Assembly (NCBI RefSeq): GCF_004152935.1
Contig: NZ_SETE01000008.1
Location: 1 to 64,000 of the forward strand
Source of the DNA: Brumimicrobium glaciale
Lineage (GTDB): Bacteria > Bacteroidota > Bacteroidia > Flavobacteriales_D > Crocinitomicaceae
Length of the DNA: 64,000 bases
Direction of reading: 5' to 3'
Made by a program: the position numbers and the translations under genes. The notes beneath the pieces are model-generated. The model was not told the origin of the DNA, did no database searches, and saw nothing but the letters and a program-made list of their open reading frames with translations. Shown here in pieces: positions 33,366 to 44,000 of this stretch (the stretch's first letter is position 1; every line of letters starts with the position of its first letter).

Positions 33366-34589
33366 ATGAAACATAATTTTACAGCACTTTTTACAGCATT
33401 ACTCTTCTTTGGAACCATAAACGCTCAATCATGGCAGCAAAAATCAAGTAATCCAGGAGACAGCAGACATCACCCCGTTTCTTTTTCGCTTGATGGTAAA
33501 GGTTACATGGTGACAGGTTCAACAGATTTAGTAGATGAAACCACTGACTTTTATGAATATGATCCTGTAGCAGATACTTGGGCGACTTTACCTGATTTTA
33601 CTGGAGTAGGCCGTGGATTTTCCATTGGTGATACATGGAATGGTAAAGCATACATGGGTTTCGGATTTGGGGCAAACAATGCTTACCTCAACGATCTTTG
33701 GGTATTCGACCCTGCAACTAATGCTTGGACGGAATTGGCTTCTTGTCCATGTGCAAAACGTATTCATCCAACTTTTGTAATTGAAGATGGTTTGCTCTTC
33801 GTGGGAATGGGAAATAATAATGTGAACGGAAATATGAAAGATTGGTGGGAATACAATATAGCTTCCGATTCTTGGCGTCAACTTCCAGATCTTCCAGGTT
33901 TAGAAAGGCACCATCCTTACATGTTTTCCGCTGATGGAGATGTTTATACCGGATTAGGTCATGGAAATGGACCAGGAACAAAGGTTTTTAAAGATTGGTA
34001 CAAATGGGAAATTGCCACTGAAACGTGGGTTCAATTAAATGACTTTCCAGCGGAAGGTCGAGTTGCTGGAACTCAGCTCAGCATTGGTGACCGTGGATTT
34101 ATAATTAGCGGTGATGGAGATAACCACAACTCAATCCCATCTGGAGAATTTTGGGAATATGATTATCAAAATGATGCTTGGAATGAGCTCCCACCTCATC
34201 CGGGCTTAAGCAGATGGGCTCCTGGATCTTTTGCAATTGGAAATGTTGTCTATTTCGGAGCAGGTCAAGTTAGAAATGGCTCAAATGCTGGTTTAAAAAA
34301 TGATCTTTGGAGTTTTGATCTAGCTACGTATGTTGGCGTTACAACCGAAAACAAACTTTCTGAAATTACACTTTATCCAAATCCAGTAATTTCAAATATT
34401 CAATTGAATGGAATTTCTTCAGAAGATAATGCAACGATTCAAATTACAAATAGCGCTGGTCAAACTGTATTCAAACAAAATTATTCAGGAGGAAAAATTG
34501 ATGCTTCTCATTTGAACGCAGGTTTTTACTTTTTGAATATTATAAAAGCTAAAGGAACAGTTGAACGGATAAAGTTTATTAAGCATTAA
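33366..34589 (+). CDS. Kelch-repeat beta-propeller protein with T9SS sorting domain
   Basis: A signal peptide ending in INAQ is followed by about six Kelch blades of 45-55 residues each, with recurring GKGYMVTG / YEYDPVADTWATLPDF, DLWVFDPATNAWTELA, DWWEYNIASDSWRQLPDL and EFWEYDYQNDAWNELPPH. The last 70 residues are a T9SS sorting domain: LYPNPVISN, ITNSAGQTVF, GFYFLNI...KFIKH. It is a secreted or surface-bound propeller, probably binding glycans or proteins. A terminator follows at 34621. Confidence 0.92.
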   Translation: MKHNFTALFTALLFFGTINAQSWQQKSSNPGDSRHHPVSFSLDGKGYMVTGSTDLVDETTDFYEYDPVADTWATLPDFTGVGRGFSIGDTWNGKAYMGFGFGANNAYLNDLWVFDPATNAWTELASCPCAKRIHPTFVIEDGLLFVGMGNNNVNGNMKDWWEYNIASDSWRQLPDLPGLERHHPYMFSADGDVYTGLGHGNGPGTKVFKDWYKWEIATETWVQLNDFPAEGRVAGTQLSIGDRGFIISGDGDNHNSIPSGEFWEYDYQNDAWNELPPHPGLSRWAPGSFAIGNVVYFGAGQVRNGSNAGLKNDLWSFDLATYVGVTTENKLSEITLYPNPVISNIQLNGISSEDNATIQITNSAGQTVFKQNYSGGKIDASHLNAGFYFLNIIKAKGTVERIKFIKH

Positions 34590-34620
34590 ATTTGAAGTAA
34601 CTAATCATAAAATAACTTTT

Positions 34621-34649
34621 AAAGAAGCTCTTCATAGGGCTTCTTTTTA
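34621..34649 (+). terminator. Terminator after the Kelch gene
   Basis: AAAGAAGC and GCTTCTTT form a stem with a loop of about 10 bases followed by T-rich DNA. Confidence 0.8.
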
Positions 34650-34686
34650 TTTTGATTGAGAAGTAGTAAATTAGTCCACTGAAGAA

Positions 34687-35169
34687 ATGAGAAAATTCAA
34701 GGCCAAAATAGAAATCATAGGAATAAATCCTTTCGTGTTTGTCCCACTTGAAATATTGAATACCATTTTCGAAGAATCCGATAAAAACAAGGGGATTATT
34801 CCAGTAAGAGGAACGGTAAATGGAAAACAATATCAACAAACATTATTGAGATATAGTGGCGAATGGCGATTATATATAAATATGGTCATGCTAAAAGATT
34901 CGCCCAAAAGAATTGGTGAATTAATAGAAGTAGAAATTGAATTTGATCCAAACGAGAGAACTGTTGTACCTCATCCTAAATTAACCAAAGCATTCAAGGA
35001 AAATAAAGAAGCATTCAAAGTTTTTGAAGGGTTAACTCCCTCAAGTCAAAAGGAAATAGTGAAATACATTTCGTTTTTAAAAACAGAAGCGAGCATTGAT
35101 ATGAATGTAAAAAGAGCAATAAATTATCTCTTGGGCAATGAAAGATTTATTGGTAGAGATACGCCGTAA
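34687..35169 (+). CDS. DUF1905 protein with YdeI/OmdA-like C-terminal helices
   Basis: Residues 1-95 fit DUF1905, a small beta-barrel: FKAKIEIIGINPFVFVPLE, VRGTVNGKQYQQTL and VEIEFDPNERTV. Residues about 110-160 (GLTPSSQKEIVKYISFLKTE, MNVKRAINYLLGN) are the helical YdeI/OmpD-associated (OmdA) module, often named bacteriocin-protection. It is a cytoplasmic protein of unknown biochemical function. A shortened YdeI-family protein that lacks this helical module is encoded at 36557. Confidence 0.8.
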   Translation: MRKFKAKIEIIGINPFVFVPLEILNTIFEESDKNKGIIPVRGTVNGKQYQQTLLRYSGEWRLYINMVMLKDSPKRIGELIEVEIEFDPNERTVVPHPKLTKAFKENKEAFKVFEGLTPSSQKEIVKYISFLKTEASIDMNVKRAINYLLGNERFIGRDTP

Positions 35170-35260
35170 ACGAAAGATAACTAGATTGTAAAACAGCTGA
35201 TTTTTAATATTTAAAGAACCTAAAGACATTACATTAAAGCATTATCAAATATTTAAAAAA

Positions 35261-35857
35261 ATGGATTTATTTAATGACGATACAAATATTTTACCTTTTG
35301 ATGGAGAAGTAAACTACTACGGCCCAGTGATAAATCAAGAGAAAGCGCAAGTTTACTTCGAAAAGTTAATGGAAAACATTGAATGGGAAAACGATAAAGC
35401 CATCATATTCGGTAAGACAATCATCACCAAAAGAAAAGTAGCTTGGTACGGCGACAAACCTTTTGAATATACGTATTCGAAAACAACAAAATCGGCTTTG
35501 CCATGGACTAAAGAACTTATAGAATTGAAGGAAATCATCGAGAAAAAATCTGGTGAAACATATAATTCTTGTCTACTTAACCTTTATCACAGCGGCGAAG
35601 AAGGAATGGCTTGGCACAGCGATGGCGAAAAAGATTTAAAGAAAAATGGCGCTATTGCTTCATTGAGTTTTGGTGCAGAAAGGAAATTTTTATTCAAACA
35701 TAAAGCATCCAAACAAAACGTTTCTGTAATTCTAGAAAAAGGAAGTTTATTGGTGATGAAAGGAACGACTCAAACCAATTGGCTGCACCGCTTGCCTCCT
35801 ACAAGAAAGGTAAAGACACCAAGAGTTAATTTGACTTTTAGGACAATTGATGTTTAG
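35261..35857 (+). CDS. AlkB-like 2-oxoglutarate/Fe(II) dioxygenase (ALKBH2/3 type)
   Basis: The core signature CLLNLYHSGEEGMAWHSDGE carries the iron ligands His and Asp (HSD). The distal His is in NWLHRLP and the 2-oxoglutarate-binding Arg pair is in RVNLTFR. Length (198) and the upstream WYGDKPFEYTYS segment match bacterial ALKBH2/3-like proteins. It should remove 1-methyladenine and 3-methylcytosine from DNA or RNA by oxidative demethylation. It is not linked to an ada gene here. Confidence 0.9.
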   Translation: MDLFNDDTNILPFDGEVNYYGPVINQEKAQVYFEKLMENIEWENDKAIIFGKTIITKRKVAWYGDKPFEYTYSKTTKSALPWTKELIELKEIIEKKSGETYNSCLLNLYHSGEEGMAWHSDGEKDLKKNGAIASLSFGAERKFLFKHKASKQNVSVILEKGSLLVMKGTTQTNWLHRLPPTRKVKTPRVNLTFRTIDV

Positions 35858-36135
35858 CAGAGGAAACTGAACCATTATGGACTATAAGTTCCATAGGTTC
35901 AAATGAGAATAAAATCCTACAAATATCACAATATTTAGATATAAAACTTTTTATAAGCTAAAACTAGATGCACTAAAGCACATATTTTCAACTATTTCTG
36001 AGACCATTAAAGAAAGTCAAAGTAGAGTTTTTTAATTCCCTTGATAAATCCGTTACACAACGCTAACAGCTTCTAACTTAAATTTTATATTTACTTTAGA
36101 TAATCGATTCTTGAATAGAAGATTAAACAAGCACC

Positions 36136-36513
36136 ATGATTAAAGATATAAGCGAAATTAGAGAAAAACTTAAAAAGACACTTGAAAGCTTTTTAGGTCC
36201 ATTAAAAGTAAAGGTCAATAAACCAGCCAATTTTGAATTAATGGGAACTATTGAAACCTATCAAGGAAAGCAGAAAGTTGAAGGAATTTACTTTTCAAGT
36301 CTTGTTCCAAAAGAAAAAGATGTGAGATTATATTTCTTCCCTGCTTATACACATCCACAAGAATTTGAAAATTTATCAGAAACATTAAAAAAATTCAAGA
36401 AAGGAAAATCTTGTTTCCATATAAAATATCTAGACGAAGAATTAGAAAATGAAATTCAGAATATGATTTCAAAAGGTGTTGAACTTTATAAAAAAGATGG
36501 TTGGTTGGAATGA
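36136..36513 (+). CDS. DUF1801 (YdhG-like) protein
   Basis: The 125-residue single-domain protein has the DUF1801 pattern: VRLYFFPAYTHPQEFENL, LKKFKKGKSCFHIKYLDEEL and an amphipathic C-terminal helix. The family is related to the iron-chaperone frataxin fold and occurs with YdeI-type proteins; the gene is followed 43 bases later by one. The function is unknown. It is cytoplasmic. Confidence 0.75.
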   Translation: MIKDISEIREKLKKTLESFLGPLKVKVNKPANFELMGTIETYQGKQKVEGIYFSSLVPKEKDVRLYFFPAYTHPQEFENLSETLKKFKKGKSCFHIKYLDEELENEIQNMISKGVELYKKDGWLE

Positions 36514-36556
36514 GATAAATATCTTATAACTTCATTTAATTATCACAATAACCTTA

Positions 36557-36949
36557 ATGAAAATCTACACAAATATGGAAATGAAAGACGGAAAACCAGC
36601 TGTTTACTATAAAACCAGAAAAGGTTGGAGAAATTGGTTGGCCAAAAATGGAGAAGTACAAAAGAATGTATGGCTTATTCTCCATAAAAAATGTAGCACC
36701 CAGAAATGTGTAAGTCTAATTGAGGCAACCGAAGAAGCTGTGTGTTTTGGTTGGATAGATAGTCTGTGCAAAAAACGCGATGATGAAAGTTATTACTTGA
36801 CTTTCACACCAAGAAATCCTAAGAGAAGCAATTGGTGCGATAGAAATATTGAACGAGCAGAAAGAATGATAAAAGAGGGTTTAATGACCGAACATGGAAT
36901 GAGATTCATAGAAATAGCCAAAGAAAAAGGTAAATGGAAAGAGGAGTAA
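36557..36949 (+). CDS. YdeI/OmpD-associated family protein, C-terminally truncated
   Basis: The N-terminal half of YdeI is intact: GWRNWLAKNGEVQKNVWLIL, EEAVCFGWIDSLCKK, YYLTFTPRNPKRSNWCDRN and ERMIKEGLMTEHGM. The usual ~190-residue protein continues into a helical OmdA-type module. Here the chain stops at 130 residues with GKWKEE. No continuation is evident in the downstream frames, so this is either a natural short form or a truncation. Confidence 0.78.
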   Translation: MKIYTNMEMKDGKPAVYYKTRKGWRNWLAKNGEVQKNVWLILHKKCSTQKCVSLIEATEEAVCFGWIDSLCKKRDDESYYLTFTPRNPKRSNWCDRNIERAERMIKEGLMTEHGMRFIEIAKEKGKWKEE

Positions 36950-37100
36950 TTTTTCAGTTATATCATTTGAAATTAATGAGAGGATTAAATGGTTGAATCA
37001 GTTGAGGAAAGCACTAAATAAATTATTTGTAATTTTAAATTATTCAGTAATTGATTTTCAAAATTCAACAAGTTAAAATTGATAATTAACAAAACACTTT

Positions 37101-39458
37101 ATGAAATTTAAAATTCTATTTCTCATATTAATCATAGGTTTTAGCAACATCGCTTTGTCTCAAAATCTATCCAGTATTTTCACCAACATCGACACACTTT
37201 ACATCCCAGGTGCAGTTCCAGGACACATCTCTCCATTGAATGCAAATGTTACCGCAATTGTATCGAGTAGTCCATGTGAAAATCCTTTACTCAATTTTGC
37301 TGTGGCAACTGAACATCAAAGCGGGCGAGTTATCGCTATTGGTCACGAAGGAATTTTATCCAATAACAATTATAATCAAAGTGATAATTTACAGTTTCTA
37401 ATTCAAGCGATGAATTGGCTGAATTCTACTACAAAAAGAGTTACTTTGAAAGAAGGTTGGATTGATAATTTCAATTCAAGCGCTATACAATCTGAACTAA
37501 TCGGTGCTGGCTACACTTTCAATGCTCCTGTTGGAAGTATTACAGCGGCAGCGCTCAGTAATACCGATATTCTCATTTTAGGAAATGACTGGAATGGAAC
37601 ACAACCTTATTCAGCTGCTGAATTAACCGTTTTAGATAATTTCGTAAGCAATGGAAGCTCAATTTTCATTGCAGGATTAGGATGGAGTTGGCCGCAGAAT
37701 CTAAACCTTTACCCTATGAATCAAGTGGCTAATTTATTTGATTTTGAGTATACTACAGATGCTATTTATGATCAAATTCATAACGTTAATGGATCACCAA
37801 AATTGTATAATTTTTATCCTGATAATGCCTCAACTGTAATACCTTACTGTCCTTCTCCCTATTTGAATAAAAACTTTAAAAGAGGAGATACACTTCGCGT
37901 TTTGAGATTAGCTGTTTCTACAAATGGAGAATTTACGCAAGAAAATGGCGGCGCAAGTGCGATTCCTCAATTATTGGAAGATTGGTTAGAAACAATAAAT
38001 GATATTTATGGAAGAGAATTTGCCATTCGCTTTGAACTTATTCCAAATAATGACCTCCTAATCTTTTCAGATCCGGCAACTGATCCATGGCAGACATTAC
38101 CACCAGGCTCTGGAGGATGCACAAATGCCGGACTTATTTTAAATGACCAGGTACAAGTTATTGACAGTATTATTGGTGATTCAAATTACGATATAAGTCA
38201 TGTAGTCGCTGGAAGTCCTTTTGGCGGAGGTTGCGCTGGAGGATTAAAAAGTGGTGTTTCTGGTGGACTAGATATTCCTGTAACAAGACATGAAATGGGA
38301 CATCAGTTTTCGCAATCTCATACTATAAATCATCCCAACAACAATAATTACGAAACTGAAAATGGAGCCTGGACAATTCAAGGGGGAAATCAACAAGGCC
38401 ATGCACATGGCGTTTCATATCATCAAACATCAAATCTATTGGTTAATTCAATTCCTAATAAAGGAACTAAAATATCCACTGGAAATACTATTCCAACGGT
38501 TAACGCTGGTTCAGATCATGCAATTCCAATAAGTACACCTTTCACTTTAACTGGAACTGCCGTTGATACTGATCTCAACGATTCCTTAACTTATGTTTGG
38601 GACAATATGAATCCTGGATTACCACAATCAATTCCTGTAGGAGATGATTCTCAAGGAGCAATTTTCATGCGTTTACTTCCTGACACTATTTCTAGTAGAA
38701 CATTCCCAAAAATGAGCGATGTTGTAGCAAATATTAATGCCAATGCACAGGAGCAATTACCTACTCAACGCAGAATTATGGATATTCGATTGACAGTGAA
38801 TGACAATCATAAAATGCTCTACAATGGTAAAATGATCAATGCAAGTGGAACAAATTCTGATGATATACAAATTACGGTTGCAGATGCAGGCCCGTTTGAA
38901 GTGACAAGTCAAAATACAGTTGGAATTGTTTATGATGTTTGGTCAAACCAAATGGTTACTTGGAATGTAAACAACACAGATCTTCCTCCAATTAACACAC
39001 AAAGTGTGAAGATTTTATTGTCAGTTGATGGCGGTTATACATATCCAATTGTGCTTTCACAAAGCACACCAAACAATGGTTCTGCAGCAGTTACTATTCC
39101 AGACATTCCTACAACGACAACGGCTAGAATCAAAGTTATGCCTGTTGATAATATTTATTTTGATATAAACACAAAAGACTTTGCTATTCAACAGACAACT
39201 AGTACTTCTGAATTTGATTTGATTGGAAATTCCATAAATATTTATCCAAATCCAGCGAAGGAATCATTCACGATTGATTTACCTGAAAGCATGAAATTCA
39301 AAACTGAGATTTATGGTGCGCTAGGTCAATTGATGATGACAGAAGAAAATGTTAACACTTTTGATATTTCTAAATTATCAAACGGGATTTATTATGTTGT
39401 TGTTACTGATTTCGATTCAAATCAGAAAGTAAGGAAAAAATTGATAGTGTCGAATTGA
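37101..39458 (+). CDS. Secreted metzincin (reprolysin-like) protease with T9SS sorting domain
   Basis: Signal peptide ending in ALSQ. Residues about 25-220 resemble the GATase-like N-terminal domain of TCAF/M60-type proteins (GRVIAIGHEGIL, LIQAMNWLN, LDNFVSNGSSIFIAGLGWSW). The catalytic domain (about 235-465) contains HEMGHQFSQSH at about residues 397-407, the HExxHxxxxxH zinc motif of metzincins, with Ser in place of the usual Gly. Ig-like beta regions follow. The end is a T9SS sorting domain: IYPNPAKES, IYGALGQLM, GIYYVVV...KKLIVSN. It is exported to the surface or medium. Confidence 0.88.
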   Translation: MKFKILFLILIIGFSNIALSQNLSSIFTNIDTLYIPGAVPGHISPLNANVTAIVSSSPCENPLLNFAVATEHQSGRVIAIGHEGILSNNNYNQSDNLQFLIQAMNWLNSTTKRVTLKEGWIDNFNSSAIQSELIGAGYTFNAPVGSITAAALSNTDILILGNDWNGTQPYSAAELTVLDNFVSNGSSIFIAGLGWSWPQNLNLYPMNQVANLFDFEYTTDAIYDQIHNVNGSPKLYNFYPDNASTVIPYCPSPYLNKNFKRGDTLRVLRLAVSTNGEFTQENGGASAIPQLLEDWLETINDIYGREFAIRFELIPNNDLLIFSDPATDPWQTLPPGSGGCTNAGLILNDQVQVIDSIIGDSNYDISHVVAGSPFGGGCAGGLKSGVSGGLDIPVTRHEMGHQFSQSHTINHPNNNNYETENGAWTIQGGNQQGHAHGVSYHQTSNLLVNSIPNKGTKISTGNTIPTVNAGSDHAIPISTPFTLTGTAVDTDLNDSLTYVWDNMNPGLPQSIPVGDDSQGAIFMRLLPDTISSRTFPKMSDVVANINANAQEQLPTQRRIMDIRLTVNDNHKMLYNGKMINASGTNSDDIQITVADAGPFEVTSQNTVGIVYDVWSNQMVTWNVNNTDLPPINTQSVKILLSVDGGYTYPIVLSQSTPNNGSAAVTIPDIPTTTTARIKVMPVDNIYFDINTKDFAIQQTTSTSEFDLIGNSINIYPNPAKESFTIDLPESMKFKTEIYGALGQLMMTEENVNTFDISKLSNGIYYVVVTDFDSNQKVRKKLIVSN

Positions 39459-39551
39459 AAAATAAATAATATTAAAATTAAAGGGTGTTTTGAAATCAAA
39501 CGATTTTCAATGTTATTTTAGTGAAAAATAAACAACACGTCTAATAAACAC

Positions 39552-41057
39552 ATGCAAAAAACAGCAATCCTAATTAGCCTCTTATCTTTAATCAGCGCTT
39601 TTGCTTTTAATGAATTAAACATCCATTTTTTAAAGAAAGACAGCGTTGAATTAAGATACAATGAAACCGTAATTACTGCAGATGATGTGAGTTATATTCG
39701 TCCTGCACAGAACTACCTAGAAATTGGAGAGTTAAAAAATAATATGGTTGGAGATGGATCATACTTTTTACGTCCTCCAGGCTATTCTTCTTTATTTGTA
39801 TTCTATGGTTCTTTCCTTGAAATAGAAAACGCAGTAAAAGCTGTGAAAACAACCCAACTTATACTTTTTGCTTTATCTGTCTATTGCTTGTTTTTCATTG
39901 CCTTTGGATATATAAAATCTAAGAAAATCGCCATTTTAATTACGGGAATTTATGGAGTTACCAACCTAGCTTCTGGTTTTCTATATTATACATTAACAGA
40001 AGCTATTACTCCAGCACTTGTTATTTTCTTTGTGTTTTTCTTAATGCGGGCCAAAGAAGAAAATCGGCATAAAGCGAAACTTCTCTTCTACTATATTGCT
40101 GCTGCGATTTTCTCATTTCTCTTTATTACCCGCCCTGTCTTGGCTATTTTAGGTCTAGCTTTTCCATTCTTTATTTATGCAGATTTCTGGAAAAGAAAGA
40201 AACAGTTTTTTACGCAATTAATACTCGTTGGTCTTATAGCTTCTAGTGGAATGATCGTTTGGCAGGTAAGGAATTACAATATCACCAATCAAATTGTAGG
40301 ATTAAATCCTATTTATTATCCTGAAAATAGTCAATCTAGTTTTCGCCCAACACATGAAGCGCTTTGGGATTTATGCAAAGGTTGGGGAGAAATCGGTGCG
40401 GATTTCCATTCTTATGTCGGCCCATTCTGGAGTTCAGCCATTCATGGCAATGCTAGTCAAGAAGATATCGATAAAATCATTAGTCATTTTCCTGATGAAG
40501 TAGTAGAAAAACTAGATAGAAACAAAATAGAGACAATGTTTAGTAACTATCAACTTTCAATTGAAAATCAAAAATACTACTATGAGAATAGGCTACCAAT
40601 GCCTCAAGAAATTCCAGAAATTGAAACAAAAACAATTCTACAGATTAATGAATTAACAGCTGATTTCAAAAAAGAATTCTGGTTTCAATATTATATTTCA
40701 AGTCCAATAAAGGTGTTTAAAGAATTGGCATTTCACTCGAATTTATCTTTTTACATTTTCCAAAAAACATTCAGAGGAAACTTTCTAATGGAAGGCTTTA
40801 GATTATTCGCTTTTTCAATTCATGTATTGGCTTTTGTGACTTTGATTTTTAGCTTATTTTTCAAAACACCAATTCATCTGAAATCTATCTTTTCTTACGC
40901 CTTATTGATATACGTTTTCTTTCTCATTTTCGTCCAACGAGGTATTGAAGAACGCTATTCTCTCCCCATTCTTCCTCTCGTTTTAGTGAGTTTTGGGTAT
41001 TTTCTTATGAAATTTAAAACTACAATCTCTCAAAAATGGATTCGGAATAAAGAATGA
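39552..41057 (+). CDS. GT39/ArnT-like polytopic glycosyltransferase
   Basis: About ten transmembrane helices lie in 501 residues. The first periplasmic loop has ITADDVSYIRPAQNYLEIG and FLRPPGYSSLF, matching the acidic D/E-D and R-PPGY motifs of lipid-phosphate-sugar-dependent transferases (PMT/ArnT, GT-C fold). It would transfer sugar from a polyprenyl carrier on the periplasmic side, perhaps to envelope glycans or exported proteins. The acceptor cannot be told. It lies between two T9SS cargo genes. Confidence 0.75.
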   Translation: MQKTAILISLLSLISAFAFNELNIHFLKKDSVELRYNETVITADDVSYIRPAQNYLEIGELKNNMVGDGSYFLRPPGYSSLFVFYGSFLEIENAVKAVKTTQLILFALSVYCLFFIAFGYIKSKKIAILITGIYGVTNLASGFLYYTLTEAITPALVIFFVFFLMRAKEENRHKAKLLFYYIAAAIFSFLFITRPVLAILGLAFPFFIYADFWKRKKQFFTQLILVGLIASSGMIVWQVRNYNITNQIVGLNPIYYPENSQSSFRPTHEALWDLCKGWGEIGADFHSYVGPFWSSAIHGNASQEDIDKIISHFPDEVVEKLDRNKIETMFSNYQLSIENQKYYYENRLPMPQEIPEIETKTILQINELTADFKKEFWFQYYISSPIKVFKELAFHSNLSFYIFQKTFRGNFLMEGFRLFAFSIHVLAFVTLIFSLFFKTPIHLKSIFSYALLIYVFFLIFVQRGIEERYSLPILPLVLVSFGYFLMKFKTTISQKWIRNKE

Positions 41058-41096
41058 AAGGCCCTTCGAGTAAACTATTCGCTATAATCAATATTC

Positions 41097-44000
41097 CTAT
41101 CGAACAATTAGTTTTTCAACCTCCAAGTTCATATCAGAATAAACTTTCACAAAGTAAAAACCTGAAGTTAAGCTCAAATTGCTCAGCTTAACTTCATTCT
41201 GTTTTCCATCAAATTTGGCACTACGAATCAATTGCCCTGTTTCATTTATAATCTCAATTGAAGAGATCACCTGATTTGAAGCAATCATTAAATCATGACC
41301 TGTATTTAAAGGATTTGGATAAATATTCAAGGAACCAATATCATCAAACAAAATTGATTTAATATCTGAATAGGAAAATTTACCATCAAAATCTACTTGC
41401 TTTAATCGGTAATAACTGATTCCAGCTTCTGGATATCTATCAAGGTGATTATAATTTATCAAGTGAGTACTATTTCCAGCACCATCAAGCTTGCTGATAG
41501 ATTCAAAATTAAATCCATCTGTTGAACGTTCTAAATCAAAATAGTCATTGTTCAATTCTGAAGCAGTTGTCCAGTTTACCATTGCTGAAGCATCTTGCTT
41601 TTTAACTTCAAACTCAGTTAATTCAATAGGAAGAGGATTGACATCATTTGTTGTTCCAATGGTGAACGTACTAAAATCAGGAACAGCTCCAAAAGATTTT
41701 ACCGATCCATTTGATGCATTTCCAGATATTCCGCCATTTCCTAAATCTTCCCAAAGACTTCCATTCCATCGACTTACCAAAAGAGTAGATTGATCAACAA
41801 CTCCACTACAACTTCCAGGCACCGTATTTCTATATGAAAGCTCTACAACAACTGAGCTACTTGATGCCAATCTGTCCAAAAGCCAATATTCACAGGAGCT
41901 AATATTGAATATTGAAATTTCCAATGGACTATTTGGAGTACCACTCGAAACAACATTTTGCGGGAAATATTCAGCCCTAAATTGAGCGGAAATGTCATCT
42001 GGTTTTGAAGCCATTCTTATTGGTCTATAAAAATTAGCTTTACCGACTGGAAAAGTAAACAAATCATTTCCTATTTTTGTTACTGGCCCATTTACAAAAG
42101 CGTTGTTTGAAACAGAAATTACAAATGAATTATCCGACATAAACAGCATATTTATATCTGTTGTATTAATATTCCCTTGAAGCAAGACGAGAAAATTTAT
42201 TATTTCTATTGGAGTGTTTAATGTAATGTCGTCATTTGGGTTTGAAGTTTCAAATGCGGCGAACTCCGGTTTTGGAGTAGCTCCAACCACAGAGATAAAT
42301 TGAGGTCCTGTCCCATTCATTGACACCGTTCCGCCACCAGACGCCCCAAAAACCATGACATCGTTAGAGTTTATTATAATTGATTTGGCATATTTACTTG
42401 TCGAGTTATAAGTTGGTAAAATGTCACCTGTACCAGCTTTTTCATAAGTTACGTCTTCATTAAAAGTGTTACCTATCACATTAGAGGGCTTAAAATCACC
42501 TGACCCTGTATTCCTTAACACAGTAATTCCATAAAAAGTATTTCCTCCATCACTTTCATCATTATCAGCTCCCGTTTTATGAAGTATCGCAGAAGAATGA
42601 TAAGTTGAATTATTTGAAAACAACTTTGGACTGCGAAAAACTACATCACCGTTCCAAATTGAATTATTACTTTCCAAACGAGTCGTTCCTGTATTTAATT
42701 CTATAACTTGAGCCGTACTCCCCATTTGAATAAGGTTTTGCATTAATAGATTTTCAGCGATAAAACCATCTGGACCAATAGAAATATTACTACCGCTAGA
42801 CAAAGTACCTGTTCCACCGTTTGCTCCAAAATATACTCCATCTGATAAACTAGATGGTGCGTTTATAGTTACACCTTGAAAGTACACATTCTCGCTACCT
42901 ATATCATGATTTAAGAAAATCTCAGCATCCGAGGCATTAGAAGTCAGGGTTAAATTAAGTGATCCAATAAATCTTATATCTCCACTGTTCCCAACATAAA
43001 TTTGTTTTATATTACCTCCTAATCCTGAATTTAAGACTGTTGTGTTTCCCGAAACTGTTATCTCTGCACTTGTTGATTTAGCCAGAATGATTTCAGCTCT
43101 ATTTGAGGTAGATGAATTCGTTATTTCTAAGTCACCGATAAAATATACCTTACCATTCTCACCAATAATGACATCATTTCTTACACCATTCGAATTGTTA
43201 ATTACAGTGGTGTTACCTCCTACAGATAAAGAGGAGGTAATTTGGTTTGCAATAACTACTTGTTGAGCACTTCCTGCACCTGAGGATGCCATAACAGTAA
43301 GGTCACCAGCAATAAAGTTTCCAAATGCTCCGTAAGCAATCGCTAAATCACCATCGCCTTCACTCAAAAGAGTCAAGTTCTCTTCCCATCTATCAAAGCT
43401 AGAGTTTCCCATTCTAATATGACCTGATCCGGTGTTCTTTATTATACAATTTCTCTCGAAAGTATTTCCTCCTTCGCTATTATCGTTAATAGCACCATTT
43501 TTCTCAAGGTAACTTAAGCCTCTATACGTGGTGTTTTCTGATATAATTCTAGGACTAATAAAACTTACATCACCCTCCCAACTAGAACCAATAGTTTCAA
43601 AACTAGCGGACCCTGTTAATGTAATGTTTTGCGCTGTGAGACCGGTTTGAGTGAGGTTTTCAATAATTAATTCTCCTGTTGCAAAACCTCCACTACCAAT
43701 AGTTAAAGTAAACCCATTAGCTAAACTTGTAGTTCCTCCACTCTTACCAAACTGCACACCTTCCCCGTTTATGTGCGTATTTTCAACAACAACATTACCG
43801 TTAAAAGTAACGCTTGACGTTGCTTTATCAGCTATAAGAACGAAATTATTATTAGCGTCAGAATTATTAGAAATGGAAGTATTGCCATTTATAACTACCG
43901 AACCTCTTTCACCAATATATGTCCTTTTTGTAACTCCTCCATTTGCAGTTTGGATTAAATTAAGTATTCCATTTACGGCTAATGAACTATTTAAGCTGGC

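Noticed and set aside
34579-34839. Minus-strand frame of 86 codons
   Set aside because: It overlaps the Kelch gene terminator and the opening of the DUF1905 gene, and shows no recognisable motif.
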